Of a stretch of 64,000 bases of DNA, positions 23,517 through 31,729 are shown one piece after another. A program made the translations under genes and the position numbers. The stretch is taken from positions 167,202-231,201 of the forward strand of contig NZ_VDGT01000010.1 of assembly GCF_006335015.1 (NCBI RefSeq), read 5' to 3'. Origin of the DNA: Streptomyces sedi. GTDB lineage: Bacteria > Actinomycetota > Actinomycetes > Streptomycetales > Streptomycetaceae. Every line of letters starts with the position of its first letter. The stretch's first letter is position 1. The notes under the pieces were generated by a model. The model was not told the DNA's origin, did not search any database, and worked only from the letters and a program-made list of their open reading frames with translations.

Positions 23517-24436
23517 GCCGTCCTCCCCACGCGCTCACCGAGCAGACCGGTCGGGCGGAACATCAGCACCAGGACCAGCACGGCGAAGGCGCCCACATAG
23601 CGCCAGGCGTCGCTCCAGATCTCCACCGTGAACGCCTCGACCACGCCGAGCAGCAGCCCGCCGAGGACCGCGCCCCGCACGTTGCCGATCCCGCCGAGCA
23701 CGGCCGCGGCGAACGCGGTGATGCCGGGCAGGAAGCCCATCGTGTACTCGACCTGGAGGTTGGTGCCGAAGAGGAACCCGGCGACACCGCCGAGGAGGCC
23801 GCCCAGCACGAAGGTGCGGGAGACGACCTTGTCGATGTCGACGCCCATCAGCGCGGCGACCTCCGGGTCCTGGGCGACCGCCCGGATGCCGGAGCCCAGC
23901 TTGGTGCGGTTCACGATGACGTCGACGGCCGCCAGCATCACCAGGGCGGTGCCGACGATCAGCAGCTGGGTCACGCTGACGCTGGTGCCGAAGACGGTGA
24001 ACACCGTCTTGTTCTCGTACATGGTCGGCATGGCGATCGGGTAGCGCCCGAAGAGCTTGCCCGCCAGGTTGTAGAGGAAGAAGGACGCGCCGATCGCGGT
24101 GATCAGAAAGACCAGGCGTGGCGCGTTTCGTCTCCGCAGCGGTCGGTACGCCGCCTTTTCGAGTCCGAAGGCGATCACCCCGCCCAGGACGGCTCCCGCG
24201 GCTATGCCGAGGAGTACGTAGACGACGGACTGCGCACCGGAGGGGTCGACGGCCGGCTCGAAGATCGTGAGCGCGATCACGCCGCCGAACCCACCGGCCA
24301 TGAAGACCTCGCTGTGCGCGAAGTTCAACAGCTGCAACACGCCGTAGACGAGCGTGTAGCCGATGGCGATGACGGCGTACAGGGAGCCGAGCACCAAGCC
24401 GAGGACTAGGACGTCCCAGCTATCGGAAAGGGACAT
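23513..24436 (-). CDS. livH: Branched-chain amino acid ABC transporter permease LivH
   Basis: 307 residues with about eight membrane helices, the normal LivH size. VLGLVLGSLYAVIAIGYTLV starts the first helix, LLNFAHSEVFMAGGFGGVIA is the conserved family motif, and GSGIRAVAQDPEVAALMGV is the cytoplasmic coupling loop. FLPGITAFAAAVLGGIGN leads to the last helices. It pairs with LivM. Ninety-six bases, including a hairpin, separate its start from the livK stop. Confidence 0.94.
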   Translation of the reverse strand: MSLSDSWDVLVLGLVLGSLYAVIAIGYTLVYGVLQLLNFAHSEVFMAGGFGGVIALTIFEPAVDPSGAQSVVYVLLGIAAGAVLGGVIAFGLEKAAYRPLRRRNAPRLVFLITAIGASFFLYNLAGKLFGRYPIAMPTMYENKTVFTVFGTSVSVTQLLIVGTALVMLAAVDVIVNRTKLGSGIRAVAQDPEVAALMGVDIDKVVSRTFVLGGLLGGVAGFLFGTNLQVEYTMGFLPGITAFAAAVLGGIGNVRGAVLGGLLLGVVEAFTVEIWSDAWRYVGAFAVLVLVLMFRPTGLLGERVGRTA

Positions 24437-24485
24437 GGACGGAACTTTCCTTGTGGGGACAGGCGGCGGAGGGTGGTCTCAGGCA

Positions 24486-24515
24486 GGCGGGGCGGCCGTG
24501 GACAGCCGCCCCGCC
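24486..24515 (-). terminator. Hairpin between livK and livH (partial terminator or attenuator)
   Basis: Perfect 11-base arms GGCGGGGCGGC and GCCGCCCCGCC with an 8-base loop, 17 bases past the livK stop. In transporter operons such a structure lets the binding protein mRNA accumulate above the membrane and ATPase genes. Confidence 0.75.
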
Positions 24516-24532
24516 ATCGCCCTCACGGCGTG

Positions 24533-25696
24533 TCAGCCGGCGATCAGCTCGTCGATGTTGCCCACGTAGCCGCGGACGCCCTCCTCGACCTGGTAGAGGA
24601 AGATCGACTCGTTCTCGAACTCACCGGTGTCGGTGAAGGAGAAGGTCTTGGTCAGCCCCTCGTACTCACCGCCGGCCAGCGCCTCGTAGACGGACTGGCG
24701 GTTCACGTCGCCGTTCAGGTCGGCGATGGTCTGGATGATCATGTTCGCGACGTCGTAGCTCTCCGCGGAGTAGGTGCCCGGCGCCTCGCCGATCTCCTCC
24801 TGGTAGCGGTCGGCGAAGTCCTGCGTCGCGTCCTCGGCGGAGGCGTCGGTGCAGGGGCAGGTCAGGAACCAGCCCTCGGCGGCGCCACCGGCCAGGTTGA
24901 TGAACTCGTCGTCGTTGGAGCCGTCGCCCGAGATGCCGATGCCCTCGAAGCCGCTCTCGGCGAGGCGGGTGGCGAACGGGGCCAACGCCTCGTAGTAACC
25001 CGCGTAGATGAGCGCGTCCACGCCCGAGGAGGTGACGGTGCGCGCGGCGCCGCCGTAGTCGACGGTGTCCGCGGGAACGCTCTCGCGCTGCGCCTGGAGG
25101 CCGGCGGCCTCCAACTCCTCGATCGCCACGTCGGCCAGGCCCTCGCCGTACGGGGTGACGTCGTCGATGACCATGACGGATTCGACGCCGTCCTGCTCGG
25201 CCAGGTACCTGGCCATCGCGCCGCCCTGGGCGTTGTCGTTGGGCACGGCGCGCAGGAAGGTCGGGAAACCCTCCTCGGTGATGGTCGGGTTGGTCGCCGA
25301 CGAGGAGACCGTGGCGAGACCGGCCTGGCCGTAGAGCGGGGCGGCCACGAAGGTGGGCCCGGAGAACGCGGGGCCGACGACGGCCATCACGTCCTGGTCG
25401 TCGATGGCGGACTGGGCCGCGGCGGTCGCCTGGCCCTCGGCGCCCTGGTCGTCGGCGGGGAGGTACTCGATGGTGAAGTCGAAGTCGCCGCTGCTGTTGG
25501 CCTCGTTGATGGCCAGCTCGATGCCGTTCTCCATGTTCTCGCCGAGCGCGACGTTCTGCCCGGAGAGCGGACCCTGGAAGGCGATCTTGTAGGTGGTGCC
25601 ACCGCCGCCACCGTCGTCGTCGCTGCCACAGGCGGTGAGGAGTAGCGCGCCGGCGGCCACCGGTATCGCCAGTCGCACGATGGATTTGTTGAGCAC
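24533..25696 (-). CDS. livK: Branched-chain amino acid ABC transporter, substrate-binding lipoprotein
   Basis: 387 residues. A lipoprotein signal peptide (VLNKSIVRLAIPVAAGALLL) ends in the lipobox LTAC with Cys23, then a Gly/Asp linker. The mature part is a type I periplasmic-binding fold: KIAFQGPLSGQNVALGENME, GVESVMVIDDVTPYGEGLA and GIGISGDGSNDDEFI. It captures Leu/Ile/Val (or a related amino acid) outside the cell and passes it to LivHM. The GTG start fits the signal peptide and has AGGGGG upstream; the in-frame ATG at 25750 would add 18 residues before it. First gene of the operon. Confidence 0.93.
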   Translation of the reverse strand: MLNKSIVRLAIPVAAGALLLTACGSDDDGGGGGTTYKIAFQGPLSGQNVALGENMENGIELAINEANSSGDFDFTIEYLPADDQGAEGQATAAAQSAIDDQDVMAVVGPAFSGPTFVAAPLYGQAGLATVSSSATNPTITEEGFPTFLRAVPNDNAQGGAMARYLAEQDGVESVMVIDDVTPYGEGLADVAIEELEAAGLQAQRESVPADTVDYGGAARTVTSSGVDALIYAGYYEALAPFATRLAESGFEGIGISGDGSNDDEFINLAGGAAEGWFLTCPCTDASAEDATQDFADRYQEEIGEAPGTYSAESYDVANMIIQTIADLNGDVNRQSVYEALAGGEYEGLTKTFSFTDTGEFENESIFLYQVEEGVRGYVGNIDELIAG

Positions 25697-25843
25697 TAGG
25701 TAAAACCCCCTGGAACGAGCCCAGCCATGTCGGCACCGCACGACGTCCATGCACCACGCACTCTGGTGCGGCGTGCAGCGGAATCTATTGCCCCGCGAGC
25801 TGCACGAACACTGGAGGGGAACAGATGTGATCGCCCTGTGACC

Positions 25844-25859
25844 TCCGGCACATGCCGGA
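25844..25859. promoter_or_regulatory. Palindrome upstream of the liv operon (possible operator)
   Basis: TCCGGCA-CA-TGCCGGA: 7-bp arms with a two-base centre, about 150 bases before livK and upstream of the possible -35. Suitable for a dimeric regulator; its identity is unknown. Confidence 0.45.
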
Positions 25860-26011
25860 AACAGAACATAACGACCCGGTGAGCGGACGGGGCGGACACC
25901 CGTCCGAGGCCCGAAACACCCCCCGCCCCTTGGGGCGCGCCTCGGGGCACGCTCCCGCCGGCGAACGCGCCGGCGCGGAACGGCGGGAACGCGCCTCGGG
26001 GGGCGCGAGGG

Positions 26012-26033
26012 GGAGAATTAACGGGGAGTTAAC
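26012..26033 (-). promoter_or_regulatory. Two tandem 11-base repeats resembling a PHO box
   Basis: On the minus strand GTTAACTCCCC is followed directly by GTTAATTCTCC (9 of 11 identical). Direct 11-base units beginning with GTT are the architecture of Streptomyces PhoP sites, though the C of GTTCAC is A here. It lies just past the ANTAR gene stop and over 300 bases before livK. Confidence 0.3.
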
Positions 26034-26055
26034 AGACGGCGGGGCGGTCACCCGC

Positions 26056-26739
26056 TCACTTCTGCGGCTTCTGCCGCTTCTCCTCGGCGTCCTCGATGAC
26101 GGCCTCGGCGACCTGCCGCATGGAGAGCCTGCGGTCCATCGAGGTCTTCTGGATCCAGCGGAACGCGGCCGGCTCGGTGAGCCCGTACTCGGTCTGGAGC
26201 ACGCTCTTGGCGCGGTCCACCAGCTTGCGGGTCTCCAGCCGCTGCGTCAGGTCGGCCACCTCGCCGGCGAGGCTGCTCAGCTGCTGGAAGCGCGAGACGG
26301 CGATCTCGATCGCCGGCACCACGTCGCTCTTGCTGAACGGCTTGACCAGATAGGCCATCGCGCCCGCGTCCCTGGCCCGCTCCACGAGGTCGCGCTGCGA
26401 GAACGCGGTCAGCATCAGCACGGGGGCGATGGAGTCCGCGGCGATCTTCTCCGCCGCCGAGATGCCGTCCATCACCGGCATCTTCACGTCCAGGATGACC
26501 AGGTCGGGGTTCAGCTCGCGGGCCAGCTCCACGGCCCGCTGCCCGTCCCCGGCCTCCCCGACGACCGTGTAGCCCTCCTCCTCCAGCATCTCCTTCAGAT
26601 CGAGGCGGATCAGCGCCTCGTCCTCGGCGATCACCACGCGGGTGGTCTGCGGCGGCACGTGGGCGCCGTCCTCGGCGGCGGACGCGTCGGGGAGACCGGC
26701 CGGGGTGTCACGCTCGTCAGGGACGTCGGGGGTGCTCAC
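26056..26739 (-). CDS. ANTAR-domain response regulator, PdtaR-like
   Basis: 227 residues. The receiver domain (about 33-150) has VVIAEDEALIRLDLKEMLEE, the phosphoacceptor D84 in LVILDVKMPVMDG, T111 and K133 (LVKPFS). The ANTAR RNA-binding domain (about 165-222) follows: LTQRLETRKLVDRAKSVLQ, then YGLTEPAAFRWIQKTSMDRR and MRQVAEAVIEDAE. ANTAR proteins bind paired hexaloop hairpins in mRNA and prevent termination. The mycobacterial relative PdtaR works with kinase PdtaS, which is not encoded here. The GTG start with GAGGAG is preferred over in-frame upstream starts. Confidence 0.93.
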   Translation of the reverse strand: MSTPDVPDERDTPAGLPDASAAEDGAHVPPQTTRVVIAEDEALIRLDLKEMLEEEGYTVVGEAGDGQRAVELARELNPDLVILDVKMPVMDGISAAEKIAADSIAPVLMLTAFSQRDLVERARDAGAMAYLVKPFSKSDVVPAIEIAVSRFQQLSSLAGEVADLTQRLETRKLVDRAKSVLQTEYGLTEPAAFRWIQKTSMDRRLSMRQVAEAVIEDAEEKRQKPQK

Positions 26740-26841
26740 GTTGCTCCTCGGTTCTCCGCCAGCTGGGGCCACCCCCGAGCCTACCCAGTCACCGGTCGGT
26801 CGCCGGCACCCGCCGGGAGCCGGTAGACTTCCGTGGCGCCG

Positions 26842-26924
26842 GCCGGGTTGGTGGAATGGCATACACGGAGGTCTCAAACACCTCTGCCCGAGAGGGCTTG
26901 CGGGTTCGAATCCCGCACCCGGCA
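26842..26924 (+). tRNA. tRNA-Leu (anticodon CAA)
   Basis: 83 bases with acceptor arms GCCGGGT and ACCCGGC, discriminator A at 26924, and a T arm GCGGG-TTCGAAT-CCCGC. The anticodon stem GAGGT/ACCTC encloses loop CTCAAAC, giving anticodon CAA (26875-26877), which reads UUG. A long class II variable arm (CTGCCCGAGAGGGCT region) is present. The CCA end is not encoded. TAGACT about 15 bases upstream may be its -10. Confidence 0.96.
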
Positions 26925-26952
26925 CCCCACTTCACCCGCTCGCCCGACGCGC

Positions 26953-28386
26953 TCAGCGCGGGGAGTCGTCCTCGCCCACGTGGTGGACCCGCACCAGATT
27001 GGTCGAGCCAGGCGTCGCCGGCGGCGAGCCGGCCGTCATCACCACCACGTCGCCCATCCGGCAGCGCCCCATCCGCAGCAGCTCGTCGTCCATGACGGCC
27101 ACCATCTCGTCCGTGGTCCGCACGGTCGGCACGAGCCGGGCCTCCACGCCCCAGGTGAGGCTGAGTTGGGCCCGGGTCAGCGGGTCGGGAGTCAACGCGA
27201 CCAGCGGGATCGGCGAACGGTAGCGGGAGAGCCGGCGCGCGGTGTCCCCGCTCTGGGTGAAGGCGACCAGCAGCCCCGCGTCCAGGAAGTCCCCGATGTC
27301 GGCGGCGGCCCTGGCCACGGCGCCGCCCTGGGTGCGCGGCTTCTCCGCGTCCGCCAGCGGGGTCAGTCCCTCGGCCAGCAGCTCGTTCTCCGCCGCCTCG
27401 ACGATCCTGCTCATGGTGCGGACCGTCTCCACCGGGTAACGCCCCACGCTGGTCTCGCCGGAGAGCATCACCGCGTCGGTGCCGTCCAGCACCGCGTTGG
27501 CCACGTCGGAGGCCTCGGCCCTGGTCGGGCGGGAGGAGTCGATCATCGAGTCCAGCATCTGGGTGGCCACGATCACCGGCTTGGCGTTGCGCTTGGCCAG
27601 CCGCACGGCGCGCTTCTGCACCAGCGGCACCGCCTCCAGCGGCACCTCGACGCCCAGATCGCCCCTGGCGACCATCAGCCCGTCGAAGGCGTCGACGATG
27701 TCGACCAGGTTCTCCTCGGCCTGCGGCTTCTCGATCTTGGCGATCACCGGAAGGAAACGGCCCTCCTCGGCCATCACCCGGTGCACGTCCTTGATGTCGT
27801 CGCCGGAGCGCACGAAGGAGAGCGCCACGATGTCGACACCGGTGCGCAGCGCCCAGCGCAGGTCCTCGATGTCCTTGCCGGAGAGCGCGGGCACGGAGAC
27901 CGCGACGCCCGGCAGGTTGAGGCCCTTGTGGTCGGAGACCAGGCCGCCCTCGACCACGCGGGTGCGCACCTCGGTCTCGGTCGTCTCCACCACCTGGAGC
28001 GTCACCCGGCCGTCGTCGACCAGCACCCGCTCCCCCGCCGTCACGTCCTGGGCGAGCCCGCCGTAGGTGGTGCCGCAGCGGCGGTGGTCGCCGAGCACGT
28101 CCTCGGTGGTGATGGTGAATTCGTCGTCCCGTTCCAACAGAACGGGGCCTTCCGCGAAGACCCCGAGTCGGATCTTCGGGCCCTGGAGATCGGCGAGAAT
28201 TCCGACGCTTCGCCCGGAAGCATCCGCCGCTCGGCGCACACGCTGGTAACGCAGCTCGTGCTCGCGGTGAGCGCCGTGACTGAGATTGAGACGGGCCACG
28301 TCCATTCCGGCTTCCACCAGCTCGGTGATCCGTTCCAGCGAGTCGGTCGCGGGGCCCAGGGTGCAGACGATTTTCGCTCGGCGCAT
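26953..28386 (-). CDS. pyk: Pyruvate kinase
   Basis: 477 residues, normal for the family. MRRAKIVCTLGPATDSLERI and NLSHGAHREHELRY start the A domain, and the active-site signature is IAKIEKPQAEENLVDIVDA. DGLMVARGDLGVEVPLEAVP binds the divalent metal and TSVGRYPVETVRTMSRIVE follows. The C-terminal allosteric domain ends near TTDEMVAVMDDELL. It converts phosphoenolpyruvate and ADP to pyruvate and ATP. TAGGGT ends six bases before the ATG without a Shine-Dalgarno sequence, so the mRNA may be leaderless; a near-palindrome overlaps that -10. Confidence 0.97.
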   Translation of the reverse strand: MRRAKIVCTLGPATDSLERITELVEAGMDVARLNLSHGAHREHELRYQRVRRAADASGRSVGILADLQGPKIRLGVFAEGPVLLERDDEFTITTEDVLGDHRRCGTTYGGLAQDVTAGERVLVDDGRVTLQVVETTETEVRTRVVEGGLVSDHKGLNLPGVAVSVPALSGKDIEDLRWALRTGVDIVALSFVRSGDDIKDVHRVMAEEGRFLPVIAKIEKPQAEENLVDIVDAFDGLMVARGDLGVEVPLEAVPLVQKRAVRLAKRNAKPVIVATQMLDSMIDSSRPTRAEASDVANAVLDGTDAVMLSGETSVGRYPVETVRTMSRIVEAAENELLAEGLTPLADAEKPRTQGGAVARAAADIGDFLDAGLLVAFTQSGDTARRLSRYRSPIPLVALTPDPLTRAQLSLTWGVEARLVPTVRTTDEMVAVMDDELLRMGRCRMGDVVVMTAGSPPATPGSTNLVRVHHVGEDDSPR

Positions 28387-28389
28387 GGA

Positions 28390-28406
28390 GTAACCCTAGG
28401 AGTTAC
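28390..28406. promoter_or_regulatory. Near-palindrome over the pyk -10 region
   Basis: GTAACCCTAGGAGTTAC: arms GTAAC and GTTAC around the CCTAGG core. It covers the presumed -10 TAGGGT (minus strand) of pyk, so a bound repressor would block initiation. Confidence 0.45.
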
Positions 28407-28625
28407 CCGCCAGTACCAGGCTATCGAGAAGTGACGAGGGGAAGGCCGGCTTTTCACAAGAGACCGACAAGCAACAGAATGAGCGCAACGGCGCTCTGAT
28501 GAGCTTTCGGCGGCCTTATCGTTTCTCTTTCCCGGGCGGCGGGGACTTGCCCGCGTTCCGCCATGAACGGGCGTCGGCCGGAACAGCTCTGCCCGGCCGT
28601 CGCGTCGGCGAAACCCGTGCGCCGG

Positions 28626-30053
28626 TCAGACCGGAATGCTCCGGGGCGGGGGAAGCGTGCCAGGGAACCCGCCGGGGTCGCGCCGCTCCGGCTCCGCACC
28701 CACCGGCTGCTGGACCGGCGCGCCGAAGGTGGTGAACGCCGAACGGTCCGGCAGCCGGTAACGCGGCTCGCCGGACAGGGCGTTGACGATGGTGGCGGCG
28801 CGGTGGGCGATCAGGCCCAGGTCGGGCGCGCCGACGCCGTGGGTGTGGCGTTCCGCGTTGAGCACGAAGACGCTGCCGCCGATCTTCGGGCCCAGCGACA
28901 GCCGGTAGTCCTCGTCGACCAGCGGACGGCCGGCCGCGTCCCGGCCGAGGTCGGCGTCGAGGCCGGCCAGCAGCGAGTTGAGCGGGCGCTCGCGGTAACC
29001 CGTCGCCAGCACCACGGCGTTGGTCAGCAGCCGGCTGCGACCGCCGCCCGGCTGGTGGTCCAGGTGCAGCTCCAGCTGGTGGGCGCCGACGCGGCCCGCC
29101 GTGCGGACGGCCACGCCGGGGCTGAGCACCGCGTCGGGCCAGCCGTGGGTGACGGTCCTGCGGTACAGCTCGTCGTGGATCTCGCCCAGCGTCTCCTGGT
29201 CGACCGCCCGGTACAACTGCCACTGGTCGCGCAGCAGTTGGTCCCTGACGGGCTCGGAGAGCTCGCGGAAGTACCGGGTGTAGTCGGGGGTGAAGTGCTC
29301 AAGCCCCAGCTTGCTGTACTCCATCGGCGAGAACGCCGGGCTGCGGCTGATCCAGTGCAGCCGCTCCGCCCCGGAGGACCTGCGGCGCAGCAGGTCGAGA
29401 AAGACCTCGGCGCCCGACTGGCCGCCACCGATCACCGTGATGTGACCGGCCGCCAGCAGCCGGCTCCGGTGCTCCAGGTAGTCGGAGGCGTGGATCACCG
29501 GGGCGGTGGCCTCGGCGTCGATCAACGGCCGCAGCGGCTCGGGGACATGGGGCGCGGTGCCGATGCCGACCGCCAGGTTCCGCGCGTGCACCCGGGCGAT
29601 CGCGGGGCTCTCGCCCCCGGCGGCCAGCGGGGTGAGGTCGATGTCGAAGACCTCGTGCTGCGCGTTCCATTTGACGGTGTCCACCCGGTGGTGGAAGTGG
29701 AGCGAGGACAGCTGCTCGCTCACCCAGCGGCAGTAGTCGTCGTACTCGGCGCGCGGGCAGTGGAAGCGCTCGGAGAGATAGAAGGGGAAGAGCCGCCCCT
29801 GGTGGCGCAGGTAGTTGAGGAAAGACCAGGGGTTGGTCGGGTCGGCGAGCGTCACCAGGTCGGCGAGGAAGGGCACCTGGAGGGTGGTGCCCTCGATCAG
29901 CATCCCGGCGTGCCAGCGGAACTCGGGGCGCTGCTCGTACCACGCGGTGCGCAGGTCGGGTTGGTCGTCGGCGAGCGCGGCCAGGGCGAGGTTGGCGGGT
30001 CCGATGCCCACCCCCACGAGGTCGAGGGGGTAACGGGGGTCAGCGGCGGTCAT
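28626..30053 (-). CDS. Lysine/ornithine N-hydroxylase family flavoprotein (SidA/IucD/DesB-like)
   Basis: 475 residues. FAD site VGVGIGPANLALAALA at the N-terminus; substrate-side motif LQVPFLADLVTLADPTNPWS; NADPH site HITVIGGGQSGAEVFLDLL; and the C-terminal ATGYRERPLNSLL. These define the N-hydroxylating monooxygenases that turn lysine, ornithine or diamines into hydroxylamines for hydroxamate siderophores. The ATG has AAGGAAG upstream and overlaps the end of the decarboxylase gene by 14 bases, so the two are coupled. Pairing with a decarboxylase resembles desAB of desferrioxamine synthesis, but no acyltransferase (DesC) or NIS synthetase (DesD) gene follows. The C-terminal 35 residues form a Pro-rich extension. 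Confidence 0.9.
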   Translation of the reverse strand: MTAADPRYPLDLVGVGIGPANLALAALADDQPDLRTAWYEQRPEFRWHAGMLIEGTTLQVPFLADLVTLADPTNPWSFLNYLRHQGRLFPFYLSERFHCPRAEYDDYCRWVSEQLSSLHFHHRVDTVKWNAQHEVFDIDLTPLAAGGESPAIARVHARNLAVGIGTAPHVPEPLRPLIDAEATAPVIHASDYLEHRSRLLAAGHITVIGGGQSGAEVFLDLLRRRSSGAERLHWISRSPAFSPMEYSKLGLEHFTPDYTRYFRELSEPVRDQLLRDQWQLYRAVDQETLGEIHDELYRRTVTHGWPDAVLSPGVAVRTAGRVGAHQLELHLDHQPGGGRSRLLTNAVVLATGYRERPLNSLLAGLDADLGRDAAGRPLVDEDYRLSLGPKIGGSVFVLNAERHTHGVGAPDLGLIAHRAATIVNALSGEPRYRLPDRSAFTTFGAPVQQPVGAEPERRDPGGFPGTLPPPRSIPV

Positions 30054-31539
30054 CCGGCGGCTTCCTTTGGTCAGGGAGGGAGAGGAGGGAGGAGCGTGGG
30101 GCGGGGCGAGCGGGAGCGGCCGGCTCGGCGGCCCGCTCCAGCACGAGCTTGAGCAGCGCGGTCAGATCGCTCTCCTGCACCCGGGGGTTGAGCAGGGTGG
30201 CCTTCAGCCAGAGCCGGCGCCGGCCTTCGGCGTCCGGAGCCCAGGCGCGGCCGAGCACGGTGCTGCCGTCGGCGAGCAGCCGGCGGCGGATCGCGGCGAC
30301 GCGGTCGTCGCCGGCCCCGGCCGGGCGGAAGAGGACCGTGCTGAGGGCGGGCGCGGCCTGCAACGTCAACTTCGGCTCCTCGGCGATCCGCCGGCCCAGC
30401 AGCCTGGCGGCGGCCAGCACGTCGTCCACCAGCCCGGCGAGCCCGGAGCGCCCGAGGGCGCGCAGGGTGACCGCGATCTTGAGGACGTCGGCGCGGCGGG
30501 TGGTGCGCAGGGAACGCCCCAGCAGGTCGGGGAGGCCAGCCTCGGTGTCGTCGTCGGCGTTGAGATAGTCGGCCCGGTGCGTCAGGGGTAACAGGGCACC
30601 CCTGTCGGGCACGGTGAGCAGGCCGGCGGCGATCGGCTGCCAGCCGAGCTTGTGCAGGTCGAGGGTGACGCTGTCGGCGCGCTCGACGCCGGCGAGCAGC
30701 TCCCGGTGGCGCGGGCTGAAGAGCAACGGGCCGCCGTACGCCGCGTCCACGTGCAGGCCGGCCGGGCGGTCGCGGCGCGCGCCGGCCACCACGTCGGCCA
30801 GCGCGGGCAGCGGGTCGACGGCGCCGCTGTCGGTGGTGCCCGCGGTGGCCACCACCAGGACCGGCTCCCCCGGCGGCAGCCCCTCGACGGCGGCGCGCAC
30901 GGCCGCCGGGTCGAGCACCCCGCGCGGGGTGGGCAGGGTCAGGGGTGGGGGCAGGCCCAGCAGCCAGGTGGCGCGCCGGGTGCTGTGGTGCGCGTTCTCC
31001 CCGCAGACCACGCGCGGCGCGGCCGGGTGGCGTTCGCGGGCCAGCAGCACGCCCAGCATGTTGGACTCGGTGCCGCCCGTGGTGACCAGCGCGTCAGGGG
31101 CGGGCGCCGACGGGTGGACCAGCGCGGCCAGTTCGGCGGTGACCCTGGCCTCCAGTGCGGAGGCGGCGGGGGCCTGGTCCCAGGAGTCGAGCGAGGGGTT
31201 GAGCGCGCTGGCGGCGAGGTCGGCGGCGGTCGCCACGGCCAGCGGCGGGGTGTGGAGATGGGCGACGCAGTGCGGGTCGGCCGGGTCGGCCGCGCCGCGC
31301 GCCAGCGCGTGCACCAGGGCGCCCAGCGCCTCGTGCGCGCCGGTGCCGCGCTCCGGGATCACCGTGCCCCCGACGTGTGCCTCCGGCGCGTCGGGCCCGC
31401 CGGCCGGCAGCGGCCCGCACCGCTCGGCCGCGCCGTCGGCGAGCGCCGTCAGCACCGTCTCCAACAGCGGTCGCAGCGCGGCGGGCCCCGCGCAGCCGCC
31501 GGCGAGCAGCGTCGGGTCGAGCGGGGTGGGGGCAGACAT
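30040..31539 (-). CDS. PLP-dependent group II decarboxylase (DesA/diaminobutyrate decarboxylase-like) with a TTA codon
   Basis: 499 residues. The fold-type I decarboxylase marks are clear: LVTTGGTESNMLGVLLARER for PLP phosphate and ring, LHVDAAYGGPLLFSP with the Asp that holds the pyridine nitrogen, and VTLDLHKLGWQPI with the Schiff-base lysine. The family includes lysine decarboxylase DesA and L-2,4-diaminobutyrate decarboxylase. In context cadaverine or a similar diamine, hydroxylated by the next gene product, is the likely product. Codon 317 (30589-30591, in ALLPLTHR) is TTA, so the operon probably needs the bldA tRNA. The ATG at 31539 has GGAGAG upstream; an in-frame upstream ATG would add 16 basic residues. 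Confidence 0.88.
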   Translation of the reverse strand: MSAPTPLDPTLLAGGCAGPAALRPLLETVLTALADGAAERCGPLPAGGPDAPEAHVGGTVIPERGTGAHEALGALVHALARGAADPADPHCVAHLHTPPLAVATAADLAASALNPSLDSWDQAPAASALEARVTAELAALVHPSAPAPDALVTTGGTESNMLGVLLARERHPAAPRVVCGENAHHSTRRATWLLGLPPPLTLPTPRGVLDPAAVRAAVEGLPPGEPVLVVATAGTTDSGAVDPLPALADVVAGARRDRPAGLHVDAAYGGPLLFSPRHRELLAGVERADSVTLDLHKLGWQPIAAGLLTVPDRGALLPLTHRADYLNADDDTEAGLPDLLGRSLRTTRRADVLKIAVTLRALGRSGLAGLVDDVLAAARLLGRRIAEEPKLTLQAAPALSTVLFRPAGAGDDRVAAIRRRLLADGSTVLGRAWAPDAEGRRRLWLKATLLNPRVQESDLTALLKLVLERAAEPAAPARPAPRSSLLSLPDQRKPPDDRR

Positions 31540-31676
31540 GAGGCGGGCTCTCCAACGACGACGGAGGGTGATCGGGCGGACAGCCAAACGCTATGCGCTC
31601 CCTCGTTCCCCACCCGTCACTTCGCCGCGCTTTCCCCCTATAGAGCGAAGCGTTTCGGCGGACCACCCCGCCAGGT

Positions 31677-31694
31677 GGTAAGGGATGCCTAACC
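31677..31694. promoter_or_regulatory. Iron-box-like inverted repeat upstream of the decarboxylase operon
   Basis: GGTAAGGGATGCCTAACC: arms GGTAAGG/CCTAACC match 6 of 7 around GATG. It shares the GGTTAGG/CCTAACC halves of the DmdR1/IdeR iron box (TTAGGTTAGGCTAACCTAA) but fits only about 12 of its 19 positions. It lies about 140 bases before the decarboxylase start. Confidence 0.3.
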
Positions 31695-31717
31695 GGGACC
31701 CGGCGCGCCGGGTCCCG
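31694..31717 (-). terminator. Terminator of the aminopeptidase N gene
   Basis: A 24-base perfect palindrome (CGGGACCCGGCG and its complement, no spacer), 13 bases past the stop of the aminopeptidase gene. It insulates the siderophore-type operon downstream. Confidence 0.75.
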
Positions 31718-31729
31718 TCACTCTCCGCG

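Larger units (their letters stand above)
25697..26055 (-). other. Gene-free region upstream of the liv operon (359 bases)
   Basis: No credible gene. It should hold the liv promoter: TAGATT (with TGTTCG 17 bases before) near 25785 is a possible -10/-35. Further upstream are a 16-base palindrome at 25844-25859 and two tandem 11-base repeats at 26012-26033, listed separately. Confidence 0.5.

Noticed and set aside
26953..26990. CGCGCT-C-AGCGCG near the pyk stop as terminator
   Set aside because: Only six-base arms with a one-base loop, partly coding; too weak to list.
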